A stretch of 64,000 nt of DNA from Sulfopaludibacter sp035606355 (GTDB lineage: Bacteria > Acidobacteriota > Terriglobia > Bryobacterales > Bryobacteraceae): positions 62,001-126,000 of the forward strand of contig DATNFO010000012.1 in the NCBI GenBank assembly GCA_035606355.1. The letters run 5' to 3'. Within the stretch, counting starts at the first letter, position 1; the number at the start of each line of letters is the position of its first letter. Positions 34,761-44,051 of the stretch are shown piece after piece. Under the pieces are notes generated by a model. That model was not told the origin of the DNA. It saw only the letters and a program-made list of their open reading frames with translations, and searched no databases. A program made the translations under genes and the position numbers.

Positions 34761-34788
34761 GATAACGTAAGCCTGTCTGAAGCAACTT

Positions 34789-34797
34789 TGTTACCAT
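34789..34797 (+). promoter_or_regulatory. Extended -10 before the ThiF-like gene
   Basis: TGTTACCAT fits TGnTAnnnT and ends 9 nt before ATG 34807. No Shine-Dalgarno intervenes. Confidence 0.4.
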
Positions 34798-34806
34798 CGG
34801 CTTGCC

Positions 34807-35829
34807 ATGACGAGGGAGGAGCGCGAACGGTACTCGCGGCAGATTCTATTTCCGGGCATCGGCGAGCGTGGTCAGGAAGCGCTGCTCGCGGCTCATGCGG
34901 CCGTCGCGGGTTGCGGAGCGCTGGGCAGTTTTCAGGCGGCGGCGCTCGCTCGTGCGGGCGTGGGGCGGCTGACGATTATCGATCGCGATTATATCGAGCC
35001 AAGCAATCTGCATCGCCAATGGCTGTTTGAGGAAGAGGACGCCGCGGATGGTCTGCCGAAAGCCGCGGCCGCGGCGCGGCGGATCGGCCGCATCAACTCT
35101 TCGGTTCACGTGCGTGCGGCTGTGGCGGATCTGACCGTCGAAAATATCGATGATTTGCTGGGTGGCGCGGCAGTGATTCTCGATGGCACGGACAACTTCG
35201 AGACACGCTACCTGCTGAACGATTTCGCGGTGAGTCGCGGCATCCCGTGGATCTACGGAGCAGCGGTCGGCAGCTATGGGATTACGATGCCCATTCTGCC
35301 CGGTGACACGCCGTGTCTGCGATGCGTCTATCCCACGCCGCCGAGTGGAGCGCAACCGACGTGTGAGACCGCGGGCGTTGTGAATCCGATTATTTCGGCA
35401 GTGGCGTCGCTACAGGTTGCCGAGGCTCTCAAGATTCTTTCGGGCTCTGCCGGTACAGTCAGCAGGCGCATTACGACTATCGACGTGTGGGACGGCCGCA
35501 TCCGGCAGATCGCTCTTCCGGAGCGCGACCCGGAATGCGCCGCTTGCGGACGCCGCGAATTGCCGGCGCTGCGCGAAACGTCGAGGCCGCCGGTGACGTT
35601 GTGCGGACGCAATGCGGTGCAAATTCGGGAAGCTGACCGGGAATTGAACCTGCGGGAGTTGGGCGAGCGGCTGAAGGGCTTGGGAGAAGTGCGCGTGAAC
35701 GAATATGCGCTGCGATTTTTTGTGGACGCCTATGAGCTCACCGTTTTTGAAGACGGCCGCGCCATTGTCAAAGGCACAGACGACCCCGGGGTGGCCCGGG
35801 GCCTCTACGCGAAATACATCGGCGCGTGA
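34807..35829 (+). CDS. ThiF/MoeB-family E1-like adenylyltransferase
   Basis: 340 residues. The Rossmann fold opens with VAGCGALGSFQAAALARAGVG (first 20 shown are the nucleotide loop), then DRDYIEPSNLHRQ, DGTDNFETRYLLND and GAAVGSYG. Two CxxC pairs, PCLRCVY and ECAACGR, are the zinc site of MoeB/ThiF enzymes. These adenylate the C-terminal Gly of MoaD- or ThiS-like sulfur carriers. A C-terminal 70-residue extension (LNLRELGERLKGLGEVRVNE) resembles a sulfur-carrier-like or degenerate rhodanese-position domain; no MoaD, ThiS or ThiG gene is adjacent. The substrate pathway is therefore open. Confidence 0.85.
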   Translation: MTREERERYSRQILFPGIGERGQEALLAAHAAVAGCGALGSFQAAALARAGVGRLTIIDRDYIEPSNLHRQWLFEEEDAADGLPKAAAAARRIGRINSSVHVRAAVADLTVENIDDLLGGAAVILDGTDNFETRYLLNDFAVSRGIPWIYGAAVGSYGITMPILPGDTPCLRCVYPTPPSGAQPTCETAGVVNPIISAVASLQVAEALKILSGSAGTVSRRITTIDVWDGRIRQIALPERDPECAACGRRELPALRETSRPPVTLCGRNAVQIREADRELNLRELGERLKGLGEVRVNEYALRFFVDAYELTVFEDGRAIVKGTDDPGVARGLYAKYIGA

Positions 35830-37095
35830 TTACGGGATTCGCACCACGCTGAAGTTGCCGAGAGCTGCGGAATCAGTACCGAGAAACGAGAGAGTCAGGC
35901 CCGTCGAGTAACCGTCCGAAGCCGCGGCCACACCCGCTGCGAAGGGCAGGGCGGAACCCCACGATTGCCAGCTTGCCTGCGCTCCGGTTGGGAGAATCGA
36001 CACATCGGCGCGCCCGGCGACGAGCGCGTCCAAAGCTCCCGCGGTGCGGGTGAACAGCGTCGTGGCCCCCCACTGCACCGCGAAACTGAAGCCGGAGGTT
36101 GCGCCGGGATGTGCCAGGTCGAAGCGGATTTCGATGCGGTCGCCGGCCGCGAGCAGGCCTGCGGGGATGTTGCAGGAGCCGATCGGCGCGAGGGTAGTGG
36201 CGGCGTTGGAGGCTCCGGCGCCACTGCAAAGCACCTGCGTCGAAGTATAAGGTGCCGGGACGGCCGCATCCGCAGTGCCCGAGCGATAGCTCGCGAGCAG
36301 CGTATCGGCCGGTTGCGGTGTGGATTCGGGCGTGAATTGGATGGTCGAGCCGCTCAGCGAATAATCGAGTCCCGCCTTTTGCAGAATTCCGTTCCGATAC
36401 ACCGAAAGACTGGCGACGGGATCGGGGACGGCGCTCAGGCCGAACGTCGTGTTGGATCCATCGACGATGCCCGTGGGCGAATCGCCGTCGATGAAACTCG
36501 GCGCTGTTCCGCCGCAGGGGCCCGACGAGCCGTCCACATGCACGCAATCGGAGGCATTTCCGGAGGCGGAGGAAAGCATGCCGGTGGGGTCGACCACGGC
36601 GGTGCGTCCGGCAGCGTAGGACGGTCCTTTGACAGGCCGTGCGCCCAGATCGGCAATGAGCCCCACGACGGTCGATTCCGTAACGGCTGTGGTTCCCGTC
36701 GTATCGCCGGCGGCGGTCGAACCGTCGGACGGATTCGCGAGTACGACGCGAACGTCGCGAACGTGCAGCGGTTGTCCGCTGGTCGGCACCTGCCACGTTT
36801 CCTGAAACTGCACGTGGCCGTCGCTATGGTAAGTGACGGTGTAGGACGCCGCAGTGCTCGCGATCGTAGGAACGAGTTGCACGCGCAAGTTGCCGTCGGT
36901 GACTTTGACCGTGGTGCTTTGCGTGACGATGGTGGAGTTATCGGGCGCCTGGAAGCTGTTCCAGGCGATGGTCAGGGTGCCGTTGAAGCGGGTGCCGTCC
37001 GCTTTATAAAGGACGTCTTGAATCGTGGTGAGCGGCGGCGCCGCGGCGGCCCAGGCGGCAAGCAGCGCCGGGACCGCTAGAAAACGTCGGAACAT
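35830..37095 (-). CDS. Secreted protein of unknown function
   Basis: 421 residues with signal peptide FRRFLAVPALLAAWAAAA and a strong GGAGG before the ATG. The N-terminal 130 residues form a beta-domain often seen in Solibacter-type secreted proteins (GTRFNGTLTIAWNSFQAPD). The middle (PSFIDGDSPTGIVDGSNTTF onward, with LSVYRNGILQKAGLDYSLSG) resembles the fibre/receptor-binding style of phage-tail-like or adhesin modules. No enzyme motif is evident. Its stop directly abuts the ThiF-like gene stop with no gap. Confidence 0.7.
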   Translation of the reverse strand: MFRRFLAVPALLAAWAAAAPPLTTIQDVLYKADGTRFNGTLTIAWNSFQAPDNSTIVTQSTTVKVTDGNLRVQLVPTIASTAASYTVTYHSDGHVQFQETWQVPTSGQPLHVRDVRVVLANPSDGSTAAGDTTGTTAVTESTVVGLIADLGARPVKGPSYAAGRTAVVDPTGMLSSASGNASDCVHVDGSSGPCGGTAPSFIDGDSPTGIVDGSNTTFGLSAVPDPVASLSVYRNGILQKAGLDYSLSGSTIQFTPESTPQPADTLLASYRSGTADAAVPAPYTSTQVLCSGAGASNAATTLAPIGSCNIPAGLLAAGDRIEIRFDLAHPGATSGFSFAVQWGATTLFTRTAGALDALVAGRADVSILPTGAQASWQSWGSALPFAAGVAAASDGYSTGLTLSFLGTDSAALGNFSVVRIP

Positions 37096-37113
37096 GGGTT
37101 TTCCTCCGGAAGT

Positions 37114-37140
37114 AAAAAAGCCGCGCTCGGCGGCGCGGCT
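37114..37140 (-). terminator. Terminator-like hairpin in the leader, just before the Shine-Dalgarno
   Basis: On the minus strand AGCCGCGC pairs with GCGCGGCT (37140-37133 with 37126-37119; loop 6 nt), followed by TTTTTT at 37119-37114. It precedes the GGAGG of the gene starting at 37095 by about 8 nt. It either ends an upstream transcript or acts as a leader attenuator. Apart from it, 37141-37310 shows nothing I can identify. Confidence 0.65.
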
Positions 37141-37318
37141 CTAAGCAGAAAGAAAGCACTCCTGCCGATTTCAGGTAAACATGCGTTTTCCGATCGGGGC
37201 CGTTTCGGGATTCCTTTTTGTCCTAGGTCCCTCAATAGGATCAGCGGGTTAGCGCATTTCGAAAAACTCCAGGAATTCCGTCACTGGACTTGCGCAACAT
37301 AGGGGATCTGCCTCGTGT

Positions 37319-37324
37319 TATAGT
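37319..37324 (+). promoter_or_regulatory. -10 hexamer at the head of the Tad locus
   Basis: TATAGT ends 8 nt before the TTG start at 37333. No Shine-Dalgarno is seen, as at several other starts here. Confidence 0.4.
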
Positions 37325-37332
37325 TTTCAAAA

Positions 37333-37686
37333 TTGAAAGTACAGGTACGGAACGATACTCGCGGTGTCGTCCTCGGCGATTCGGTCATTGTGGCGGATTC
37401 CGGGGCGACGCGGCGGACGGGATTGCTCAAACATGAGCGGCTCAACGCCGGAGAGGGCCTATGGATTGTGCCCTGTGAAGCGGTGCACACGTTTTTCATG
37501 AAGTTCCCGATCGATCTCGTGTACATCGATAAGCGCCGCAAGGTTCGAAAGGTGCGGCATGCGGTGCCGCCGTGGCGCATGTCCGGATGTCTCACTGCGA
37601 AATCGGTTTTGGAGCTTCCCGCAGGCACGGCGGAGCGGACCGGGACGCGGGTGGGCGATGAGTTGTCCATCGAAAAGCTGGGCTGA
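37333..37686 (+). CDS. DUF192-family protein
   Basis: 117 residues from TTG 37333. The DUF192 pattern is clear: RTGLLKHERLNAGEGLWIVP, VHTFFMKFPIDLVYIDKRRK, VPPWRMSGC and VLELPAGTAERTGTRVGDEL. DUF192 proteins are small beta-fold proteins, usually with a signal peptide, of unknown function. This one lacks a signal peptide. It is the first gene of the Tad-type locus, 6 nt before the TPR lipoprotein, an association seen with type IV-pilus-like loci in other phyla only anecdotally to my knowledge. Confidence 0.82.
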   Translation: MKVQVRNDTRGVVLGDSVIVADSGATRRTGLLKHERLNAGEGLWIVPCEAVHTFFMKFPIDLVYIDKRRKVRKVRHAVPPWRMSGCLTAKSVLELPAGTAERTGTRVGDELSIEKLG

Positions 37687-37692
37687 GAGCGA

Positions 37693-38688
37693 ATGAAACT
37701 GCGGTTATACATGGCGGCTCAGGCGGTGTTGCTCGCCGGATGCACGCACACGCGCGTGACGCATGCTCCTTCGACGACGCCTGCCGTTTTCGCGCAACAG
37801 GTTCGCAATGCCCACAACGCGGTGGATGCCGGCGACGGCGATTACCACCTGAATACGCTGCGCGCTCAAGCGGCGGCGGAGCCAGAGAACGCCGAAGTCC
37901 GGCTGGCGCTGATTCAGGCTTACCGCGACCTCTCCTATCCGGACGTCGCTCTGGAGATGGCGCGGGCGGCGGCGGCGCGTTTTCCGGGGAACGAAGCCAT
38001 TCAGCTTTCGCTGGTGCGATCCCTGCGCGATGCCAATTTACAAAGCGAAGCCATTTCGGTGCTCGACGCCTGGATGAAGGCTCAGCCGCAAGCGTCCGCT
38101 TCGGCATATTCGTGGATGGGCATTCTTGAGGATGAGTCCTCGCATTGGGTCGCGGCCGAGCCTCTGCATCGGAAAGCCGTATCGCTGGCTCCGCAAGCCG
38201 CGTACCTGCACAACAATCTGGGCTATAACCTCCGGATGCAGAGCAGGTATCCCGAGGCCGCCGTAGAGTTCCGCGAAGCTTTGCGGCTGGAGCCGGGCTC
38301 GGCCATGGCGCGTAATAATCTGGCGGTCGTGTTGGCCGGACAGGGTGAGAACCGGCAGGCGGTCGCCGAGCTGCAAACGGGAGCCGACCCCGCCACCGCG
38401 CACAGCAACATGGCTGCCGTCCTGATCGAAAAAGGGAACTTCGCCGAAGCCCACCAGGAATTGGAAATAGCCCTCGGGTATAATAGGCTTCACCCGGCAG
38501 CCCTTAGGAATCTGGAATTGCTGTCCCGCTTAGAAGGGCAACCCGCCACTTTACCCGCACACGAGAGCAGCGGGACCCGTTGGGAACGTTGGAAGGCGGG
38601 GTTTATCAGGCTGTTTGTAGGACCGTTAGACGTTTCGCGGACGGACGCGGGGAAACCCGTGCCGCCGCGTTCAGAAGAGGAACCATGA
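37693..38688 (+). CDS. TadD-like TPR lipoprotein
   Basis: 331 residues. The lipobox LLAGC at residues 13-17 marks an outer-membrane or periplasmic lipoprotein. At least five TPR-like helix pairs follow (PENAEVRLALIQAYRDLSYP, HNNLGYNLRMQSRYPEAAVE, HSNMAAVLIEKGNFAEAHQE). TadD proteins are TPR lipoproteins that pilot the Tad secretin. The stop overlaps the Flp pilin start (ATGA). Confidence 0.8.
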   Translation: MKLRLYMAAQAVLLAGCTHTRVTHAPSTTPAVFAQQVRNAHNAVDAGDGDYHLNTLRAQAAAEPENAEVRLALIQAYRDLSYPDVALEMARAAAARFPGNEAIQLSLVRSLRDANLQSEAISVLDAWMKAQPQASASAYSWMGILEDESSHWVAAEPLHRKAVSLAPQAAYLHNNLGYNLRMQSRYPEAAVEFREALRLEPGSAMARNNLAVVLAGQGENRQAVAELQTGADPATAHSNMAAVLIEKGNFAEAHQELEIALGYNRLHPAALRNLELLSRLEGQPATLPAHESSGTRWERWKAGFIRLFVGPLDVSRTDAGKPVPPRSEEEP

Positions 38689-38870
38689 AAGCATTTGTAG
38701 TCAGTTTTATTAAGGATGAGCAAGGGCAGGATCTCGTCGAGTACGCCCTGATTGTGGCGGCCGTCGGATTGGCCCTGATCACCACGGTGAACCAGCTCTC
38801 GCAGGGCATCGTGAGCCTCTACCAGAGCATGACGGGAGATTTGGCCAGCATCGGGACTCCGGCGCAGTAA
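38685..38870 (+). CDS. flp: Flp-type type IVb pilin
   Basis: 61 residues from ATG 38685 with AGAGGAACC upstream. The prepilin site is EQG|QDLVEYALIVA: cleavage after Gly, Glu at +5 and Tyr at +6, as in Flp pilins, followed by the hydrophobic helix. The mature pilin would be about 47 residues. It is the single pilin gene of the locus. Confidence 0.93.
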   Translation: MKAFVVSFIKDEQGQDLVEYALIVAAVGLALITTVNQLSQGIVSLYQSMTGDLASIGTPAQ

Positions 38871-38893
38871 GCCGGATCCGCCGCCGGTACGAA

Positions 38894-40402
38894 ATGCGGA
38901 CGCGCCTCTCATGGCTCGTGCCGGATGTAGCGATGATGGCCGCTTGCGTCACGCTGTTCTACTGCCTTTTTCTCTTTCAGGGATACCAAAAGCTGTTCCG
39001 GGATTCCGACGCCGGTTGGCACATTCGCAACGGAGAAGCCATACTGGCCACCGGGCAGTTGCCCCGTTCCGACCCTTACTCCTTTTCTCGCGCCGGACAG
39101 CCGTGGTTTGCCTGGGAATGGCTGGCGGATATCGCGGCCGGCGAGGCCGATCGCGCCGCGGGATTGAGCGGAGTGGCTCTGCTGTACGGAATCGTGATCG
39201 CGATGGTCACCTGGCTGTGGTTCCGGCTGCACTGGGTCATGCACGGGGATTTTCTGTTGGCGTGCGCCATGGCGCCACTGCTCTTCACTACCGCGAATAT
39301 TCACTGGCTGGCGCGTCCGCACGTTTTCGGCTGGCTATTTCTTCTGGCCGCCATGATTTGGGTGGAGCGGGCGGCGCTCGGAGTAGCCGCGAGCGGTTGG
39401 CGGGCAGCTCTGTGCCTGGCGGCATTCACCGCGCTCTGGGCCAATGTGCACGGCACTTTTTTTCTCGCGCCGATGATCGCCCTGCTCTATGCGGCGGGCG
39501 CGCTCATTCGACGCTTCTTCTGGAATGAAAAGGTAAATCTGCGGCCGTTCCTCTGGGCGGCAGCGATTTCAGCCGCCGCCGGGCTTGCAAATCCCTACGG
39601 CTGGCAATTGCACGAACACGTCGTGCGATATCTCAGCGATTCGGAACTGCTGGCGCGAATCGGCGAATTTCACAGCTTCAATTTCTTCGCGGAAGGCGCC
39701 ACGCAGATTCTTGCGACTGTGATCCTGTGCATCGGCGGAGGCTTTCTGGCGTGGACGCGGCGGCGTCCGGAGCACTTCCTGCTGGCACTCGTGTTTGGGG
39801 CGATGGCTCTGCGGTCGGCGCGCGCCCTGCCGCTGGCGGCATTAGTGCTATTGCCGGTGGCGAACGCGTCCATCGCCGGTGCGCTGCGCGGCTCGAACGG
39901 CTTAGCTGCACGCGCTCGCGCCGCAACCGCCGCATTCACCAATTATTCCGATGGGCTGCGGCGATGGGATGCGCAATGCCGCGGGTGGATCTTTGTGCCT
40001 ATCCTGATTTTGGCCGCATTCGAGCTCCTGCAGATGCCGTCGATTGAAGCGGCCACGGGATTCTCTCCCGCAGTATTTCCGGTAGCCGCCTACTCGCACA
40101 TCCCGCCGGGCGCGCGCTTGTACGCGCCGGATTCTTACGGCGGCTATTTGATCTACCGTTCGGCGGGTACGCGAAAGGTGTTTTTCGACGGCCGCAGCGA
40201 CTTTTATGGCGTGGATTTCATGAAGCATTACGCGCAGCTCATCCAATTGAGACCGGGTTGGCGCGATTGGTGGGAGTCGTTCGGATTCACGCACGCCCTG
40301 CTGCCCGCGGATTCGCCCCTGGTGGTCGCCCTCGGTCAATCGGGATGGCGGGCGGTGTATGCGGATAACACAGCTCTTCTGCTGTCCAGAGGCGGAACTT
40401 AG
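38894..40402 (+). CDS. Polytopic membrane protein inside the Tad locus (GT-C-like)
   Basis: 502 residues with about 10 predicted membrane helices. An early extramembrane loop holds DSDAGWHIRNGE, and two more loops hold WLARPHVFGW and RPHVFG-like aromatic clusters. A C-terminal soluble part carries FFDGRSDFYGVDFMKHY. The acidic first loop and topology resemble GT-C glycosyltransferases that use lipid-linked sugars, but no family-defining motif is certain. Its position between flp and cpaB suggests pilin glycosylation or an unrelated insertion; this is inference. Confidence 0.65.
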   Translation: MRTRLSWLVPDVAMMAACVTLFYCLFLFQGYQKLFRDSDAGWHIRNGEAILATGQLPRSDPYSFSRAGQPWFAWEWLADIAAGEADRAAGLSGVALLYGIVIAMVTWLWFRLHWVMHGDFLLACAMAPLLFTTANIHWLARPHVFGWLFLLAAMIWVERAALGVAASGWRAALCLAAFTALWANVHGTFFLAPMIALLYAAGALIRRFFWNEKVNLRPFLWAAAISAAAGLANPYGWQLHEHVVRYLSDSELLARIGEFHSFNFFAEGATQILATVILCIGGGFLAWTRRRPEHFLLALVFGAMALRSARALPLAALVLLPVANASIAGALRGSNGLAARARAATAAFTNYSDGLRRWDAQCRGWIFVPILILAAFELLQMPSIEAATGFSPAVFPVAAYSHIPPGARLYAPDSYGGYLIYRSAGTRKVFFDGRSDFYGVDFMKHYAQLIQLRPGWRDWWESFGFTHALLPADSPLVVALGQSGWRAVYADNTALLLSRGGT

Positions 40403-40475
40403 AGACTGTATGCTGTGTTACAACAGAACATCGGCAGAAAATACGGCGGGGGACGTGTACCCGCTCGAGGTTTAG

Positions 40476-41342
40476 ATGGACCGGCAGAAGAAATTCCTGA
40501 TTTTCGGCGGCGCCTGGGTTTCCGCCCTGCTGCTGACGTGGTATTTGTATGCTGCCACCGTAGCGCCGAAGGCTGAGAAGCAGGTGCGCGTCGTGGTGGC
40601 AGCCCGCGATATGCAGGTGGGCACGCTGTTGAAGCCGGCCGATCTGAAAGTCGTCAGCCTGCCGGAGCGTGGTCTACCCGCCGGCGCCATGGTGGATGTC
40701 AAAGAGGCCGTCAATCGCGTGCTTCTGTATCCGGCGAATACCAACGAGCCCGTCTTACAGCAAAAGCTTTCCGGGACCACCACCGCCGAGGGGCTCTCTT
40801 CCACCATTGAGCAAGGCTATCGCGCCGTCTCCGTGCAGGTGAGCGACCCCGGAGTCCTGAGCATAGTGCAGCCGAATTCTCACGTGGACGTGTTATTCAC
40901 GCGGCCCGGCAGCGTGACGGAAGCCAGCACATCAATGATTTTGCAAAACGTAAAGGTGCTCAGCAACGGGCGTATTCCGCAAAGCGGTGCCGTTGACGCC
41001 AAAGCCGCTCCGGCGCCGCGATCGCCGGTGATTACGCTGGTGCTCCGGCCGGAAGACGCGCAGAAACTGGAACTCGCCAAGAATCAGGGAAAGATCAGCC
41101 TGTCTCTGCGCAATCCGCTGGATTCGACGCAGGCAGCAGTCTCGGCCCCCATTACGAACGATGCGCTCGACCCCACGCTGGCGGAGCGGATCGCAAAGGC
41201 GCGCGCTCCCAAAGCCCCGCCGGTGGATCGCAGAGCATTCGAGGCGCTGCTCAAGAAAGAGCCGCCAAAAGAACCGGAAAAGCCGCGTGCCGTGATTGAC
41301 GTCTATCGCGGCGATAAGCACGTTCAGGAAATCTTTCGATGA
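40476..41342 (+). CDS. cpaB: Flp pilus assembly protein CpaB/RcpC
   Basis: 288 residues with one N-terminal membrane helix (KFLIFGGAWVSALLLTWYLY), then the SAF domain (VVVAARDMQVGTLLKPADLK) and the RcpC domain (AVSVQVSDPGVLSIVQPNSHVDVLF). CpaB is a periplasmic partner of the secretin. The stop overlaps the cpaC start (ATGA). A charged, Pro-rich C-terminal tail (EPPKEPEKPRAVIDVYRG) is slightly longer than usual. Confidence 0.93.
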   Translation: MDRQKKFLIFGGAWVSALLLTWYLYAATVAPKAEKQVRVVVAARDMQVGTLLKPADLKVVSLPERGLPAGAMVDVKEAVNRVLLYPANTNEPVLQQKLSGTTTAEGLSSTIEQGYRAVSVQVSDPGVLSIVQPNSHVDVLFTRPGSVTEASTSMILQNVKVLSNGRIPQSGAVDAKAAPAPRSPVITLVLRPEDAQKLELAKNQGKISLSLRNPLDSTQAAVSAPITNDALDPTLAERIAKARAPKAPPVDRRAFEALLKKEPPKEPEKPRAVIDVYRGDKHVQEIFR

Positions 41343-42718
41343 GATTGGCGCACCGGATACTCGGCGCGGCGCTGGCTGCGGTGCTATGGACCGCGGCGGC
41401 CCAGGATACGCAGCCCCATGACCTCACGTTGATGGAAGGCAAGGGGCATCTGTTGCAGTTCCAGCGGGATATTACGCGCGTGGTGGTCGCCGAACCAAAG
41501 ATCGCCGACGCGGTGGTGGTGTCGCCGCGCGAGGTGATGGTGAACGCCAAGGGCGCGGGCAGCACTACGGTCATCGTGTGGGAAGGGGACAGCGCGCCGC
41601 TGAAGTTTGAAGTGTCGGTCTTCAAAGACAACAGCGAGTGGGACGCGTTCACGAAAAAAATTCAGGAAAGCGCCGAGGGCGGAGCCGTTACAGCCACGGG
41701 GACTGGCGATACCATCGTGCTGACCGGCAAGGTGAGCAGCGCCGAAATCTCCAAGCGCCTCGCCGGGCTGGCGCAGACACGCGCCAAGACCGTCATCAAT
41801 TTATTGCAATCGCCTCCGGCCGCGGAGCCTCGCCAGGTGCTTTTGCAGGTCAAGTTCGCGGCTCTGAATCGCGTGGCGCTGAAGCAGATCGGCTTCAACC
41901 TCTTCAGCACCAACAACAAACTGCAGGGCACGCTGACCACGGAGCAGTTCAACGCGCCGCGTTTCAGCGCGATCCAGGGCGGCACGGCCCCCAGCGTCAA
42001 TTTTTCGGATTTGCTGAACCTCTTCGCGTTCCGTCCTGACTTGAACATCGGCGCCACCATCAAGGCGCTGCAAGAGAATAACCTGCTGCAGATTCTGGCG
42101 GAGCCGAACCTCATCGCGCTCGATGGAAAAGAGGCGAGCTTCCTCGCAGGCGGCTCTTTCCCGTATCCCACAATCACGACGACGCCCACCGGAGGCGCAA
42201 CCGCCCCGGTGATCACGGTGCAGTTCAAACCTTTCGGCGTCAAGCTGAATTTCACTCCGACGATTACGGCACTGGGCGCTATTGATCTGAAAGTTGCGCC
42301 TGAGGTGAGCTCGCTCGATTACACCAATGCCGTTACGCTCGAAGGCTTCACCATCCCCGCCCTCGCGCAGCGCAGCGCCGAAACCGAAGTAGTGCTGAAA
42401 GACGGTGAAAGTTTTGCGATTGCCGGGCTGATCGATAACTCGGTCATCGAAACCATCGATAAGATTCCCGGCCTGGGCAACATTCCCATTTTGGGCAAGC
42501 TGTTCCAGAGCCGGACCAAGCAGAAAAGCGACGACGAATTGCTGGTTGTAATTACTCCTCATCTGGTGCGCCCGCTCACGCCCGACCAGCAGATGAAAAT
42601 GCTCGATTTTCCGGAGACGTTCCTGCCGGCCGCCCCGGAAAAGAAGGGCAAAGGCAAGAAGGACGATAAGCCGGAGTTTGTAGGACCTCGTGGGCAGCAG
42701 ATTCCAAAAGACAAATAG
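41339..42718 (+). CDS. cpaC: Tad secretin CpaC/RcpA
   Basis: 459 residues with signal peptide, an N-terminal pilotin/N0-like domain (LLQFQRDITRVVVAEPKIAD), a BON-like segment (TGTGDTIVLTGKVSSAE) and the C-terminal secretin domain. Secretin signatures include NLLQILAEPNLIALDGKEAS and ETIDKIPGLGNIPILGKLFQ. It forms the outer-membrane channel for the Flp pilus. The C-terminal tail is Lys-rich. Confidence 0.95.
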   Translation: MRLAHRILGAALAAVLWTAAAQDTQPHDLTLMEGKGHLLQFQRDITRVVVAEPKIADAVVVSPREVMVNAKGAGSTTVIVWEGDSAPLKFEVSVFKDNSEWDAFTKKIQESAEGGAVTATGTGDTIVLTGKVSSAEISKRLAGLAQTRAKTVINLLQSPPAAEPRQVLLQVKFAALNRVALKQIGFNLFSTNNKLQGTLTTEQFNAPRFSAIQGGTAPSVNFSDLLNLFAFRPDLNIGATIKALQENNLLQILAEPNLIALDGKEASFLAGGSFPYPTITTTPTGGATAPVITVQFKPFGVKLNFTPTITALGAIDLKVAPEVSSLDYTNAVTLEGFTIPALAQRSAETEVVLKDGESFAIAGLIDNSVIETIDKIPGLGNIPILGKLFQSRTKQKSDDELLVVITPHLVRPLTPDQQMKMLDFPETFLPAAPEKKGKGKKDDKPEFVGPRGQQIPKDK

Positions 42719-44051
42719 GGCACACGCCTGCGCCGGAACCATGTCACTGCCGTTGCTGGTGATCATGGTGCCGGTGCTGCTCGCCATGATGGGGTTCGCC
42801 ATCGACCTCGGCCGGCTGTATCTGGTTCGCGGCGAACTCAATCAGGCGGCGAGCGCGATGGCGCTGGCCGGCGCGAGCCAGTTGATCGGAACCTCGGCAT
42901 CGCTGGGCAACGCTACTACGGCCGCGCAACAATCGCTGGACGATTCCGCGGGCGCGGCGAATAAATACCTGTTCGGCTCCGTGCAGATCGGCCAATCGAC
43001 GGGCAATCTCACGAGCACCGTGTCTCCCCCGGCATTCTTCGCGACGATTGCCGATGCCAACGCCGCGTCCGCGGGCGGATCGACGCAAGCCGACGGAACC
43101 ACCGCGCGCCACGTTCAGATCGCGATAACCGCCGATGCGCCCTTGATCTTCTGGTCGCTCATGCCGGGCGGCGAGTCGCGCAAAACCACCGTTGCGGCGA
43201 CCGCGACCGCGGGCATCAGCGCGCCCGTGTGCACCGCCTGCGGCATAGAGCCGTTCGCTGTCGCGGCACTCGACCCCACGGACCTCGTGAACTTCGGCTT
43301 CGGCGACCCCAGCGCGTTGAACGTATTCACATTCGTCTATTCGTGCACCGGCAATCCGCCACCCATCGCACTTGCCGGCACCACCGGAACCCCGGCTGTG
43401 ATCCGGTACGTGCTGTTGAACCGCTATGACGCGTCGAGCGCCACGTACGACGAAACGCAGCAGGCGTTCCGCGACGCCGCGGGCGGACTGATTTCGTCGG
43501 CGGACCCGAACCCTTCCGGCTCCGCCGTACCGCTCGGGTGTGTCGGCATCGGCGACACCGTGGACACGATCTGGGCATCGGCGCCTCCCCTCACCTGCGG
43601 CGCTCCACTCGGGCGCATCGCCGTCTCGGCATTATGCGGCTTGCGGTCGCGCTTCGATTTCCTCGACCCCAGCGGAGCTTGCACGGCGTTTGTAACGGAT
43701 TGGGCCAATCTGGTGGCAGCTTTCCCGCCCGATCCGGATGTCGTCACGACCATCACGGATCCGTACACGTCCTACAGCGGCAATGGCCGGCGCGTGGTTA
43801 CGTTTCCGATTGTCGATGCTCTTCCGGGCAATACAACGGGAACCATGACCATCCTCGGATTCCGGCAGTTCTTTCTGGAAGTGAACGCCGATGGATCGTA
43901 CATCGTTCCGGGCGACCCGAACGGGCGCTTCGCGGCCATGTACATCGGCAGTCCCGCGCCCGTGCGGCAGGGATGGATCGATGACCGTTTCGGACTCGCG
44001 GGCGGCGCGCTGCCCACCAGCGGACCGGGAAAGGTGGTCATCCACCAATGA
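42690..44051 (+). CDS. TadG-like pilus assembly protein
   Basis: 453 residues from GTG 42690, overlapping cpaC by 29 nt; ATG 42741 is a possible later start. The N-terminal segment MSLPLLVIMVPVLLAMMGFA with IDLGRLYLVRGELNQAAS is the Flp-related helix shared by TadE/TadG, preceded by a basic stretch. The rest is a large, disulfide-capable (CTACG) domain of unique sequence. TadG-type proteins usually carry a von Willebrand domain; a clear MIDAS motif is not visible here. It starts a trio joined by ATGA overlaps. Confidence 0.82.
   Translation: MGSRFQKTNRAHACAGTMSLPLLVIMVPVLLAMMGFAIDLGRLYLVRGELNQAASAMALAGASQLIGTSASLGNATTAAQQSLDDSAGAANKYLFGSVQIGQSTGNLTSTVSPPAFFATIADANAASAGGSTQADGTTARHVQIAITADAPLIFWSLMPGGESRKTTVAATATAGISAPVCTACGIEPFAVAALDPTDLVNFGFGDPSALNVFTFVYSCTGNPPPIALAGTTGTPAVIRYVLLNRYDASSATYDETQQAFRDAAGGLISSADPNPSGSAVPLGCVGIGDTVDTIWASAPPLTCGAPLGRIAVSALCGLRSRFDFLDPSGACTAFVTDWANLVAAFPPDPDVVTTITDPYTSYSGNGRRVVTFPIVDALPGNTTGTMTILGFRQFFLEVNADGSYIVPGDPNGRFAAMYIGSPAPVRQGWIDDRFGLAGGALPTSGPGKVVIHQ

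Noticed and set aside
34807..35829. A linked E1-like and JAMM ubiquitin-like conjugation system
   Set aside because: The JAMM gene is about 34 kb away and no E2 or ubiquitin-like gene is present, so no system can be claimed.
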